Part shown: positions 53,398-61,550 of the stretch, piece after piece
Layout: each line of letters opens with the position of its first letter
Position numbering within the stretch: position 1 is the stretch's first letter
DNA from: Planomonospora_B alba
Lineage (GTDB): Bacteria > Actinomycetota > Actinomycetes > Streptosporangiales > Streptosporangiaceae
DNA: 64,000 nucleotides
Assembly: GCF_039534085.1 (NCBI RefSeq)
Contig: NZ_BAAAUT010000013.1
Location: forward strand, 1 to 64,000
Direction: 5' to 3'
The notes under the pieces: model-generated
The model's input: the letters and a program-made list of their open reading frames with translations, nothing else
Told to the model about the DNA's origin: nothing
The model's database searches: none
Made by a program: the position numbers and the translations under genes

Positions 53398-54090
53398 ATG
53401 ACCCCTGAGGTCGTCGTGATACTCGGACTGAGCGTGCTGACCCTCGTCCTGCTGCTGGGCGCGTTCCTCGCGACCACGCGCCAGGACAGGAGGGCGCCCG
53501 AGGCCGGGTCCCCCGGCGAGACGCCCCGCACGCCGCCCGAGGCCGGGCGCTCCTCGCCGCCGCGGCCCTCCCCGGTCCAGGCCGGGGACGCAGGCCAGGC
53601 GGGCGTGGACTACCCCGATCCCCGCACGATCGAGGTGGGCGACACGATCGAGTACCAGGGGGTGCGGGCCCGCGTCCTCGGCGCGATCCACCTGTCGTGG
53701 CAGGGCGCGCAGTGGACGGAGTACCTCCTCGACGAGGGCGTGCGCCGCCACCGGTGGCTCTCGGTCGAGACGCGCTCGGGCCCGGCGCCCGAGGAGGGGC
53801 TCCGGCTCGACGTGCTGCTGTGGACGCCCGTACCCGACGAGGGCATGATCCCGGCCAAGACGATGATCATCGTGGAGGGCGTGGAGTTCTTCCCGGAGGG
53901 CCGGGGGACCGCGGCGTTCCGCGGGGAGGGGTTCACCGGGCTGCCCGAGCGGGGGCTGCTCGACTTCGCCGACTACCGCGCCGCCGACGGCCGGCTGCTC
54001 TCCTTCGAACGGGTGCAGGGCGAGGGCTGGACCTCCTGCTACGCGCAGCCCCTGCCCCCGGGGTCGATCACGATCCGCCGACGGGTGTAG
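53398..54090 (+). CDS. Membrane-anchored DUF4178-like protein
   Basis: 230 aa. One N-terminal transmembrane helix (VVVILGLSVLTLVLLLGAFLA), a Pro-rich linker and a ~150-residue beta-rich domain with VGDTIEYQGVRARVLGAIHL and TEYLLDEGVRRHRWLSVE. This resembles DUF4178 modules found near phage-shock/TerD-like stress genes. Biochemical role unknown. ATG 53398 lies 11 bases after dapC. Confidence 0.65.
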   Translation: MTPEVVVILGLSVLTLVLLLGAFLATTRQDRRAPEAGSPGETPRTPPEAGRSSPPRPSPVQAGDAGQAGVDYPDPRTIEVGDTIEYQGVRARVLGAIHLSWQGAQWTEYLLDEGVRRHRWLSVETRSGPAPEEGLRLDVLLWTPVPDEGMIPAKTMIIVEGVEFFPEGRGTAAFRGEGFTGLPERGLLDFADYRAADGRLLSFERVQGEGWTSCYAQPLPPGSITIRRRV

Positions 54091-54097
54091 CCGGGCC

Positions 54098-54919
54098 TCA
54101 GGAGAGCCGGATCCGGCTCGCGGAGGCCTCCGCGTCGGTCCGCCAGCCGCCCTCCTCGCCGTCCTCCACGTTCCAGGACCGGCCGTCGTAGCCGACCCGG
54201 CGCAGGCCGTACTTCTGGGCGTGGGCGACCGACCAGGTGGCGATCAGCCAGCCGCGCCTGCGCGAGGAGGTCTCCAGCGTGGTCCCGGAGCCGAGGGTGC
54301 GGGCCAGCTCCCTGCGCGCCGCGGCGGGGTCGGGGTCCGGGACCGGCTTCTCCTCGTCCTCCAGGTCGAACCAGCAGTGCACCGCGCCCGGGACGCGGCC
54401 GGTGAAGGCCGCCGCCAGGATCTCCGCGTTCTCCTCGTGCTGGGCGTACAGCGAGCCGTCGGCCGAGCGCTGCACCGCCTGGGCCGCCTCGTGCAGCGGG
54501 ATCTTCCGGTAGTCCTTGACCTTGACCAGGGCGGAGAAGAACTTGCCCGCGGTGTAGACCGGGTCGAGCAGCTGCTCGGGCGTGCCCCAGCCCTGGGAGG
54601 GCCGCTGCTGGAAGACACCGAGCGAGTCGCGGTCGCCGAACGGGATGTTCAGCAGCTTGGACTCCTGGATGCCGGTGGCGTAGGCGATCACCACGGCCCG
54701 CTCGGGCAGCTTGCGGCGGTGGGCCACCCCGGCGATGGCCGCGGCCACCTGCGCCTGCTCGATCTCCAGGGGGATGGTCCCGCCGGGGGTGGTGACCAGG
54801 CAGCCCTCGCCGGTCACGGTCCGGTTGAGCAGGGCGAAGACGCCCACGGTGATGCCCACCGCGAGCACGGTCACGATCGCGATGATCGCGATGACACCTG
54901 GGGAGAACCGCCGTCGCAC
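54098..54919 (-). CDS. Single-pass exported protein with lysozyme-like GDRDSLG motif
   Basis: 273 aa from GTG 54919 (weak RBS). A TM/signal helix (VIAIIAIVTVLAVGITVGVFA), then a compact domain with ERAVVIAYATGIQESKLLNI and GDRDSLGVFQQRPSQGWGT, ending in a tail domain (LIATWSVAHAQKYG). The GDRDSLG...QRPSQGWG motif is widespread in secreted actinobacterial proteins with a transglycosylase-like fold. The Glu in QESK is a candidate catalytic residue; activity unproven. Confidence 0.7.
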   Translation of the reverse strand: MRRRFSPGVIAIIAIVTVLAVGITVGVFALLNRTVTGEGCLVTTPGGTIPLEIEQAQVAAAIAGVAHRRKLPERAVVIAYATGIQESKLLNIPFGDRDSLGVFQQRPSQGWGTPEQLLDPVYTAGKFFSALVKVKDYRKIPLHEAAQAVQRSADGSLYAQHEENAEILAAAFTGRVPGAVHCWFDLEDEEKPVPDPDPAAARRELARTLGSGTTLETSSRRRGWLIATWSVAHAQKYGLRRVGYDGRSWNVEDGEEGGWRTDAEASASRIRLS

Positions 54920-55094
54920 GCTGAAGAACCTACCGGCCCCGCGGAGCGGGCAGGCGCCCGCGGGAGGGCCGGGGCGGCGGCCTCGCACCTCCCGGGGCGC
55001 GGTCCCGGCGCCGTCCGGGGCGCGGCCCTCGCGCCGTCCGGGGCGCGCCCGGGCCGTCCGCCCCGCGCCCCGGGTGCGGCGGTAGGGTCGCGGC

Positions 55095-56156
55095 ATGGGC
55101 ACGAGCTTGGATCTCACGCAGGACGTCGGCGCGCTCACCGCGCGGATCGTGGACATCGAGTCGGTCAGCGGGAACGAGAAGGCGCTCGCCGACGCGGTGG
55201 AGGAGGCGCTGCGCCCCCTGCCGCACCTGCGGGTGGACCGGGACGGCGATTCCGTCGTGGCCCGCACCGGGCTCGGCCGGGGCGAGCGGGTGGTGATCGC
55301 CGGGCACCTCGACACGGTCCCGGTCGCGGACAACCTCCCCAGCCGGGTCGAGGGCGACCTGCTGTACGGCTGCGGCACCTCCGACATGAAGAGCGGCGTC
55401 GCGGTCGCACTGAAGCTGGCCGCGGCGCTGCCGGAGCCGAACCGGGACGTGACCTACGTCTTCTACGACTGCGAGGAGGTCGAGGCCGAGCGGAACGGGC
55501 TGTTCCGGCTCGGCCGCGACCACCCCGACTGGCTCGCCGGCGACTTCGCGGTGCTGATGGAGCCGACCGACGGGGTGATCGAGGGCGGCTGCCAGGGCAC
55601 CCTGCGGGCGCAGGTGGTCACCCGGGGCAAGCGGGCGCACAGCGCCAGGGCCTGGCTCGGCTCCAACGCGATCCACGCCGCCGGGCCGGTGCTGGACGTC
55701 CTGAACGCCTACGAGGCCAGGAGGCCGGTGGTGGACGGGCTGGAGTACCACGAGGGGCTGAACGCGGTGGGGATCACCGGCGGCGTCGCGGGCAACGTGA
55801 TCCCCGACGAGTGCGCGGTGACGGTCAACTACCGCTTCGCCCCGGACCTGTCGCTGGAGCAGGCGCAGCAGCACGTGCGGGAGGTGTTCGACGGCTTCGA
55901 GGTGCACTTCACCGACGGCGCCCCCGCCGCGCGGCCCGGCCTGAACCACCCGGTGGCGGCGGCCTTCGTGACCGCCGTGGGCGGCGCCCCGAGGGCCAAG
56001 CTCGGCTGGACCGACGTCTCCCGCTTCTCGGCTCTCGGGGTCCCCGCGGTCAACTACGGCCCCGGCGACCCGAACCTGGCCCACCAGCGCGGGGAGTTCG
56101 CCTCGCTGTCCAAGATCGCCGAATGCGAGCGGCACATGCTGGCCTGGCTCTCCTGA
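55095..56156 (+). CDS. dapE: Succinyl-diaminopimelate desuccinylase DapE
   Basis: 353 aa. M20 metallopeptidase: VVIAGHLDTVPVADN (His/Asp ligands), GCGTSDMKSGVAV, YDCEEVEAERNGL with the catalytic Glu pair, and a dimerisation domain with GKRAHSARAWLGSNAIHA. Completes the succinylase branch with dapC. No dapD is seen in the window. Confidence 0.92.
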   Translation: MGTSLDLTQDVGALTARIVDIESVSGNEKALADAVEEALRPLPHLRVDRDGDSVVARTGLGRGERVVIAGHLDTVPVADNLPSRVEGDLLYGCGTSDMKSGVAVALKLAAALPEPNRDVTYVFYDCEEVEAERNGLFRLGRDHPDWLAGDFAVLMEPTDGVIEGGCQGTLRAQVVTRGKRAHSARAWLGSNAIHAAGPVLDVLNAYEARRPVVDGLEYHEGLNAVGITGGVAGNVIPDECAVTVNYRFAPDLSLEQAQQHVREVFDGFEVHFTDGAPAARPGLNHPVAAAFVTAVGGAPRAKLGWTDVSRFSALGVPAVNYGPGDPNLAHQRGEFASLSKIAECERHMLAWLS

Positions 56157-56199
56157 GAGCCCCGCCGCGTCCCCGCCGGGCGCGCCCTCCGGACAAAGA

Positions 56200-56245
56200 G
56201 AAAGTGGCTTTCCTCGCCGGCCATTTGGCGGGGAAAGCCACTTTC
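56200..56245. other. Long perfect-type hairpin downstream of dapE
   Basis: A 19-bp stem, 56200-56218 with 56227-56245, outer arms GAAAGTGGCTTTCC and GGGAAAGCCACTTTC, has an 8-base loop and a single U-G wobble. There is no T-run. It is one of two hairpins in the 334-base gap between dapE and the next gene. Confidence 0.7.
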
Positions 56246-56287
56246 AGTCCCGAGCAGCACCCTCGCCGATTAGACGGAGCCATCGCG

Positions 56288-56332
56288 AAATCCGGTTCCG
56301 CGTTTCCACCGGGATTTTTCAAGATTTTTTTT
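56288..56332 (+). terminator. Rho-independent terminator after dapE
   Basis: AAATCCGGT pairs with ACCGGGATTT (one bulge) and is followed by TTTTTCAAGATTTTTTTT, a long U-tract that is rare in this GC-rich sequence. The rest of the gap up to 56490 shows nothing further. Confidence 0.75.
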
Positions 56333-56490
56333 CGGGGTGGTTCCGGCGTGATCGGCGGTAAAGGTTGCCGGTATGTCCTCACAGGTGGGTTGCGGCCCTG
56401 GCTGGGCAGATCCTCTTCGGCCGGCCCAGGCCGTCAGCGAAGTCTCTCCCCGGCCCGAGGGCGGGGTCCTGCCGATGCTGGAGGTAATCG

Positions 56491-57285
56491 ATGAAGAAGA
56501 CGCGTCCGGAGCGCCGCCAGGGGTCCGCGGTCGTCCGCGGCGGCCTCGTCCCGGACTCCACCTACGACCAGCGGCTGCTGGAGGAGCAGAGGTCCACCGA
56601 CTGGCTGCACATGGACCCGTGGCGGGTCATGCGCATCCAGTCGGAGTTCGTGGAGGGCTTCGGTCTGCTCGCCGAGCTGCCCCGGGCGGTGACCGTGTTC
56701 GGCTCGGCGCGCACGCCGGTGGACTCGCCCGACTACGAGCTGGGCGTGCGGATCGGCCGGGGGCTCGCCGAGGCGGGCTACGCCGTCATCACCGGCGGCG
56801 GCCCCGGGTGCATGGAGGCGGCCAACAAGGGGGCGGTCGAGGGAGGCGGGATCTCGGTCGGGCTCGGCATCGAGCTCCCCTTCGAGCAGCACATGAACGA
56901 CTACGTCGACCTCGGCATCGAGTTCCGCTACTTCTTCGTCCGCAAGACCATGTTCGTGAAGTACTCCTGCGGGTTCGTCGCCCTGCCGGGCGGGTTCGGC
57001 ACGCTGGACGAGCTGTTCGAGGAGCTGACCCTCGTCCAGACGCGCAAGGTCACCTCCTTCCCCGTGGTGCTGGTGGGCACGGAGTTCTGGAGCGGGCTGC
57101 TCGACTGGATCAGGACGACGCTCGTGTCCACCGGGAAGATCTCCCCGGCGGACGTGGACCTGATCCAGGTCACCGACGACCCGGACGAGGTCGTACGGAT
57201 CATGGTCGAGGCGGACCGCGGCCGGTCGGCGCAGCTCGGGAAGGAGGAGGCGGCGGCCGAGGACGCGGTGGCCGCCGGGGAGTGA
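56491..57285 (+). CDS. LOG family cytokinin-type phosphoribohydrolase (TIGR00730, long form)
   Basis: 264 aa; ATG 56491 follows GGAGG. VTVFGSARTPVDSPDYELG, ITGGGPGCMEAANKGA, FFVRKTMFVKYS and the catalytic PGGFGTLDELFEELTLVQT motif are present. These proteins hydrolyse nucleoside 5'-monophosphates to base and ribose phosphate. Rv1205 occupies the corresponding position in mycobacteria. Confidence 0.9.
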   Translation: MKKTRPERRQGSAVVRGGLVPDSTYDQRLLEEQRSTDWLHMDPWRVMRIQSEFVEGFGLLAELPRAVTVFGSARTPVDSPDYELGVRIGRGLAEAGYAVITGGGPGCMEAANKGAVEGGGISVGLGIELPFEQHMNDYVDLGIEFRYFFVRKTMFVKYSCGFVALPGGFGTLDELFEELTLVQTRKVTSFPVVLVGTEFWSGLLDWIRTTLVSTGKISPADVDLIQVTDDPDEVVRIMVEADRGRSAQLGKEEAAAEDAVAAGE

Positions 57286-57338
57286 GGCGGCGGAGAACGC
57301 GGTGGCCGCGGCCGGGTGGCGCCGAATAAGGTGATCCG

Positions 57339-57926
57339 GTGTTCATCTGCGTGTTCCTGGCGTCGAGCCAGAGGATCGATCCCAAGTACCTGACCCTGGC
57401 CCGGGACGTGGGCGCCGAGCTCGCCCGGCGCGGGCACACGCTCGTCAGCGGCGGGGCCCGGGTGTCGTGCATGGGGGAGGTGGCCCGCGCGGCCCGCGCG
57501 GGCGGCGGCCGCACGGTCGGGGTGATCCCGCAGGCCCTCGTCGACATCGAGGTGGCCGACACCGAGGCCGACGAGCTGGTCGTCACCGCGGACATGCGCG
57601 AGCGCAAGGGGGTCATGGACGCCCGCTCCGACGCCTTCCTCGTGCTCCCCGGCGGCATCGGCACCCTGGAGGAGCTGTTCGAGATCTGGACCGCGCGGAC
57701 GCTGGGCCTGCACGACAAGCCGCTGGTCGTGCTGGACCCGTGGGGCCTGTACGCGCCGCTGCGGAGCCTGGTGGAGGGCATGCACGAGGCGGGGTTCACC
57801 CGGCCCGGCGTCTTCGACGCCATCTCCTGGACCACCGACGTCGGCGAGGCCTTCGAGCTGCTGGAGAAGAGGACCCGGCACCTGTCGCCGAGCCCCGAGG
57901 AGCTAGGCGAGGCCGCGGCGGGCTAG
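57339..57926 (+). CDS. Second LOG family phosphoribohydrolase (short form)
   Basis: 195 aa; GTG 57339 after AAGGTGA. LVSGGARVSCMGEVARAA, then ERKGVMDARSDAFLVLPGGI and GTLEELFEIWTARTLGLHDK. Typical size for the plant-like LOG enzyme. It is divergent in sequence from the preceding long form, so it is not a recent duplicate. Its end overlaps the next minus-strand gene by 24 bases. Confidence 0.9.
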   Translation: MFICVFLASSQRIDPKYLTLARDVGAELARRGHTLVSGGARVSCMGEVARAARAGGGRTVGVIPQALVDIEVADTEADELVVTADMRERKGVMDARSDAFLVLPGGIGTLEELFEIWTARTLGLHDKPLVVLDPWGLYAPLRSLVEGMHEAGFTRPGVFDAISWTTDVGEAFELLEKRTRHLSPSPEELGEAAAG

Positions 57927-58226
57927 CGCGGGCGGGCGCCTGCCGGCCAGGGACTCGGTCATCTCCACCGCGAGCCGCACCTGGGCGGGGCGGGCGGTGC
58001 GGAAGACCCGGGCGCCCAGCCAGGCGCAGATCGAGGCGGCGGCGAGCTCCGCGGCCTCGTCCGCCGCGGCGTCCCCCGCCGCGCCCTCCGCCCCGGCCAG
58101 CGCGGCGGGGGTGACGGCGACGGTGTGCCCGGCGCGGACGAGCCGCTCGACCTCGGCGACCGAGCGCGCCTCGACCCAGCCGGGCGCGCCCGGCGCGTCA
58201 GGTCCGATCACCACGGGAACCGCCAT
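57903..58226 (-). CDS. Short protein resembling the C-terminus of dihydropteroate synthase
   Basis: 107 aa. The second half (AAASICAWLGARVFRTARPA, then QVRLAVEMTESLAGRR) resembles the last strand/helix of FolP barrels (GARVFRTHD-x-x-x-x-R-x-A-x-x-M). The pterin and pABA sites are missing. In mycobacteria folP2 sits in this interval. It may be a shortened relative or a chance match; the start and reality are moderately supported by coding bias. Confidence 0.45.
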   Translation of the reverse strand: MAVPVVIGPDAPGAPGWVEARSVAEVERLVRAGHTVAVTPAALAGAEGAAGDAAADEAAELAAASICAWLGARVFRTARPAQVRLAVEMTESLAGRRPPALARRGLA

Positions 58227-58305
58227 GGCGTCATCCTAGGTCCTGCTCCGGATCTTCCGGTCCGCGGCGGGACCCGGCCCGGGGGAGTTGTGGCACGATT
58301 CGTAT

Positions 58306-58929
58306 GTGCTGGTCGTACTCGTGCTCGCTGCGCTCGCCATTCTCGCCGGCGTGGTGGTGGTCGCCATGGGGAGGGGCGGCGAGCTGACCGAGTTCGCCCC
58401 CGACGTGCCCCCGCTCGCCCTGCCCGACGCCGGGAAGCTCACCGCGGTGGACTTCATGGCCCTGCAGCTCCCGGTGAGCCTGGTCGGCTACCACACGCAG
58501 AGCGTGGACGAGACCCTGCAGCGGGTCGCGCACGCGCTGAGCGAGCGCGACACCAGGATCGCGGTGCTGGAGCAGCGGGTGTCGGAGCTGCTGGAGAGCA
58601 GGCTTCAGGCCCGGCACGAGCTCCACCCCGGCCCGTCGTACGGCCCGGCCGCCGGGCACGCGCCCGAGAGCCCCGGTGCGGCCGTCCACGAGGACGCCGG
58701 GCGGACCGCGCCGCCGGCGGAGGCGGAGCCCGCCGCCCCGGAGGACACCGCGCGGGAGGGCACCGCCGTGGAGGACGCCGTCCCGCAGGAGGCGGACGGT
58801 TCCCGGGACGGCCCCGGGTCGGCCGCCGCGCACGACGACGCCGTGGCCCGGGACGGCGCGCCGGGGGAGGAGCCCGGAGGCGGGCCGGCCGCCCCCGGCG
58901 GGCGCGAGGACGCCGGGGAGCGCGGATGA
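58306..58929 (+). CDS. Rv1209-like membrane-anchored DivIVA-domain protein
   Basis: 207 aa from GTG 58306 (TTG 58288 possible). N-terminal TM helix VLVVLVLAALAILAGVVVVA, then a DivIVA-like segment with YHTQSVDETLQRVAHALSER and a coiled coil, and an acidic Ala/Pro/Glu tail. M. tuberculosis Rv1209 has the same plan and also precedes the 3-methyladenine glycosylase. Probably tethered to curved or growing membrane. Overlaps the next gene as ATGA. Confidence 0.75.
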   Translation: MLVVLVLAALAILAGVVVVAMGRGGELTEFAPDVPPLALPDAGKLTAVDFMALQLPVSLVGYHTQSVDETLQRVAHALSERDTRIAVLEQRVSELLESRLQARHELHPGPSYGPAAGHAPESPGAAVHEDAGRTAPPAEAEPAAPEDTAREGTAVEDAVPQEADGSRDGPGSAAAHDDAVARDGAPGEEPGGGPAAPGGREDAGERG

Positions 58930-59495
58930 CGGGGCCCGTCCGGTGCGGCTGGGTGACCTCGGCCCCCGAGTACATCGCCTACCACGACGAGGAGTGGGGC
59001 CGCCGGGTCGAGGGCGACGACCGGGTGTTCGAGCGGCTCACCCTGGAGGCGTTCCAGTCGGGCCTGTCGTGGATCACGATCCTGCGCAAGCGGGAGAACT
59101 TCCGAGCCGCCTTCGCCGGGTTCTCCATCCCCGCCGTGGCCGCGTTCGGCGAGTCCGACGTGGCGCGGCTCCTGGCCGATCCGGGCATCGTCCGCAACCG
59201 CGCCAAGATCGAGGCGGCGATCTCCAACGCGCGGGCCGCGCTCGACACCGGCCTGTCCGACCTGGTCTGGCGCTACGCCGATCCGGACGCCCCGGTGCCC
59301 GCCGGCGACGGCGACGTGCCCGCGCAGACCCCCGCCTCCCGGGCACTGGCCAAGGAGCTGAAGCGGCGCGGCTTCCGCTTCGTCGGCCCCACCACCGCCT
59401 ACGCGCTGATGCAGGCCATCGGCCTGGTCAACGACCACATCGCCGGCTGCTGGGTCCGCGCCGAGGTCGCCGCGCCCGCCGCCCCGCGGGACTGA
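58926..59495 (+). CDS. tag: DNA-3-methyladenine glycosylase I (TAG)
   Basis: 189 aa. RCGWVTSAPEYIAYHDEEWG at the N-terminus, FQSGLSWITILRKRENFRAA in the middle and a C-terminal VNDHIAGCW. The Cys and His residues form the zinc snap typical of TAG. It excises 3-methyladenine from alkylated DNA. Coupled by ATGA to the DivIVA-like gene, as in Rv1209-Rv1210. Confidence 0.93.
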   Translation: MTGPVRCGWVTSAPEYIAYHDEEWGRRVEGDDRVFERLTLEAFQSGLSWITILRKRENFRAAFAGFSIPAVAAFGESDVARLLADPGIVRNRAKIEAAISNARAALDTGLSDLVWRYADPDAPVPAGDGDVPAQTPASRALAKELKRRGFRFVGPTTAYALMQAIGLVNDHIAGCWVRAEVAAPAAPRD

Positions 59496-59509
59496 CCGCC
59501 GCCCGGCGG

Positions 59510-60292
59510 TCAGCGGCCGGAGAACCTCGGGCGCTCCTTGCGGAGGAAGGCCCGGGTGGCACCGAGGTGGTCCTCGGTCGCGGCGCACTCGTCCTGCAGG
59601 TCGGCCTCCAGCGCCAGCGCCTCGGCCAGGGTGCCGCCCGCCGCGGCGGCCAGCGCGCGCTTGGTCGCCGCGTAGGCGCGCGTCGGGCCCTGCGCCAGCC
59701 GTACGGCCAGCGCCCGCGCCTCGCCGGCCAGCTCCTCCGCCGGCACGACCCGGGAGACCACGCCGAGCTCCAGGGCGCGGGCCGCGTCGAGCGGGTCGCC
59801 CAGCAGGAGCAGCTCGGCCGCGCGGGCCGGGCCGACCAGGCGCTGCAGGGTCCAGGAGGCGCCGGAGTCCGGGGCCAGCCCGATCCCGGTGAAGGCCATG
59901 ACGAACTTGGCCTTGTCGGCCGCCACCCGCAGGTCGCAGGCGAAGGCCAGGGCGGCGCCCGCGCCGGCGGCGACGCCGTTCACCGCGGCGACGACGGGCT
60001 TGCCCATCTCGGCGATCGTGCGGACGATCGGGTTGTAGTGGGTGCGCACGGTGTCGGCGAGGCCGCGCCCGGCCTCCAGGTTCGCGGCGTGCTCGCTCAG
60101 GTCCTGGCCCGCGCAGAAGGCCCGCTCGGAGCCGGTCAGCAGGACCGCGCGCACGGCGTACGCCTGGGAGGCCATGGTCAGGGCCTCCAGCAGCTCGGTC
60201 TTCATCCGCACGGTCAGGGCGTTCATCGCCTCGGGACGGTCGAGGGTGATGGTGGCGACCCCGTCACTGACGGAGTAGATGACGTCGTTCAA
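59510..60292 (-). CDS. Enoyl-CoA hydratase/isomerase, PaaG-like
   Basis: 260 aa from TTG 60292 (AAAGGG upstream; GTG 60310 possible). Crotonase fold: ITLDRPEAMNALTVRMKTEL, oxyanion loops FCAGQDLSEH and GVAAGAGAALAFACDLRVA, then FTGIGLAPDSGASWTLQRLV with the catalytic acidic position, and EDHLGATRAFLRKERPRFSG at the end. The QDLSEH motif and the adjacent PaaX gene suggest the phenylacetate pathway isomerase/hydratase PaaG. Confidence 0.85.
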   Translation of the reverse strand: MNDVIYSVSDGVATITLDRPEAMNALTVRMKTELLEALTMASQAYAVRAVLLTGSERAFCAGQDLSEHAANLEAGRGLADTVRTHYNPIVRTIAEMGKPVVAAVNGVAAGAGAALAFACDLRVAADKAKFVMAFTGIGLAPDSGASWTLQRLVGPARAAELLLLGDPLDAARALELGVVSRVVPAEELAGEARALAVRLAQGPTRAYAATKRALAAAAGGTLAEALALEADLQDECAATEDHLGATRAFLRKERPRFSGR

Positions 60293-60306
60293 CGGGAAGG
60301 GCCCTT

Positions 60307-61089
60307 TCACGGCTCGGTGAGGTGGCGTTCGACGAACGCCGAGGCGGCGGGGAGCAGGCGCGCGGCCTCCTGCTCGAAGTAGGCGCGGGCCTTCTCGCCG
60401 GGCCAGCCCGCGGGCAGCAGCTCGGCGGGGAGGCCGGGGTCGCGGAAGAGGAAGTTGCGCCAGCCGTGCAGCAGCCTGCTGCGGACGGCGAACACCCGGT
60501 CGTCGGCGGCGCCGTCCGGCAGCGAGTCGACCAGCTCCACCGCGCGGGCCAGCCACTCCTCGTAGGCGGCGGCGATGGCACCGAGGTCCCAGGTGCGGGC
60601 GACGAGCGCCCGCGGGTCGCCGTCGAGCACCGCCTCGAAGCGGTGGGCGCGGACCTCCTCGCCGTCGAGGAGCGTGTCGAGCTCGGGGGAGGGGCGCGGG
60701 CCGATCCAGGTGCCCTCCGCCAGCGGCGCGTACCCGAGGAAGGACAGGCTGGCCCGGAGCCGCTCCCGCCGGGCCCGGTCGCGCACCGGCTCGACCGTGA
60801 GCAGGTGCCACCGGCCCGACCAGGCGACGGCCCCGGCCCGGTAGATCCTCAGCGCGGTCTCGTCGAGACGGCGCACGCACTTGGGGGTGGCCTCGTAGCC
60901 GGGCCCCTGCGGCAGCCGGGTGGGCGTGAGCCAGCCCTGCCGGACCATGCGCGAGACGGCGGTGCGCACGGCGGGGGCCGCGATCTCCAGCGGGGCGAGC
61001 AGGCGGACGAGGGCGGCGACGGACGCGCGACCGCCCCGGGACCGCAGATGGTCACCGTACAGATCGAAGAGTGCGGCGCGGGCGTTCAC
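60307..61089 (-). CDS. PaaX-family transcriptional regulator
   Basis: About 260 aa from GTG 61089 (TTG 61125 possible). NARAALFDLYGDHLRSRGG, then VRTAVSRMVRQGWLTPTRLP is the winged HTH. Later LSFLGYAPLAEGTWIGPRP and the C-terminal RNFLFRDPGLPAELLP are PaaX family blocks. PaaX represses phenylacetyl-CoA catabolism and responds to phenylacetyl-CoA. It lies immediately upstream of the paaG-like gene, the stop and next start overlapping or nearly so. Confidence 0.9.
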   Translation of the reverse strand: MNARAALFDLYGDHLRSRGGRASVAALVRLLAPLEIAAPAVRTAVSRMVRQGWLTPTRLPQGPGYEATPKCVRRLDETALRIYRAGAVAWSGRWHLLTVEPVRDRARRERLRASLSFLGYAPLAEGTWIGPRPSPELDTLLDGEEVRAHRFEAVLDGDPRALVARTWDLGAIAAAYEEWLARAVELVDSLPDGAADDRVFAVRSRLLHGWRNFLFRDPGLPAELLPAGWPGEKARAYFEQEAARLLPAASAFVERHLTEP

Positions 61090-61277
61090 GGGGACCAGTC
61101 TGGTCGCCCGAGGGATGCCGGACAATGCGTCGGGCCTGCGCGGGGCCGATGGGAGACCTGATCGTTCCCATCACGAGCGTGGAAGCGGGATAATAGGACA
61201 TCACAGAAGACGTGAATGCGTCGGCCACCCTCGGGTCTGACGGAGATCCGGAGCCCGAAGCAGGAAGGGATACACGC

Positions 61278-61445
61278 ATGGCGGCGATGAAGCCGAGGAC
61301 CGGCGATGGTCCGCTGGAGGTCGTCAAGGAAGGCAGGGGAATCGTCATGCGGGTTCCCTTGGAGGGTGGCGGCCGGCTCGTCGTCGAGCTCTCGGCCGAC
61401 GAGGCCGGTGCCCTCGGCGAGGAGTTGAAGAAGGTCGTCGGCTGA
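61278..61445 (+). CDS. DUF3117 small conserved actinobacterial protein
   Basis: 55 aa from ATG 61278, with AGGAAGGG eight bases upstream. MAAMKPRTGDGPLEVVKEGR, then VMRVPLEGGGRLVVELS and GALGEELKKVV. It is nearly invariant across actinobacteria (Rv1211 type). Function unknown. Followed by a hairpin terminator. Confidence 0.92.
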   Translation: MAAMKPRTGDGPLEVVKEGRGIVMRVPLEGGGRLVVELSADEAGALGEELKKVVG

Positions 61446-61463
61446 CGACCGGCCCGGTGACCA

Positions 61464-61511
61464 CGGCCCTGGCCGCAGGGCCGCCCCCCGAGGCGGCTCG
61501 CGCCAGGGCCG
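61464..61511 (+). terminator. Hairpin after the DUF3117 gene
   Basis: CGGCCCTGGC (61464-61473) pairs with GCCAGGGCCG (61502-61511), with smaller inner pairings. No T-run. It separates the DUF3117 gene from pepA. Confidence 0.5.
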
Positions 61512-61550
61512 CTTCCGTCTGCAACGGTTGTTCGAGACTGGAGTTCTGAC

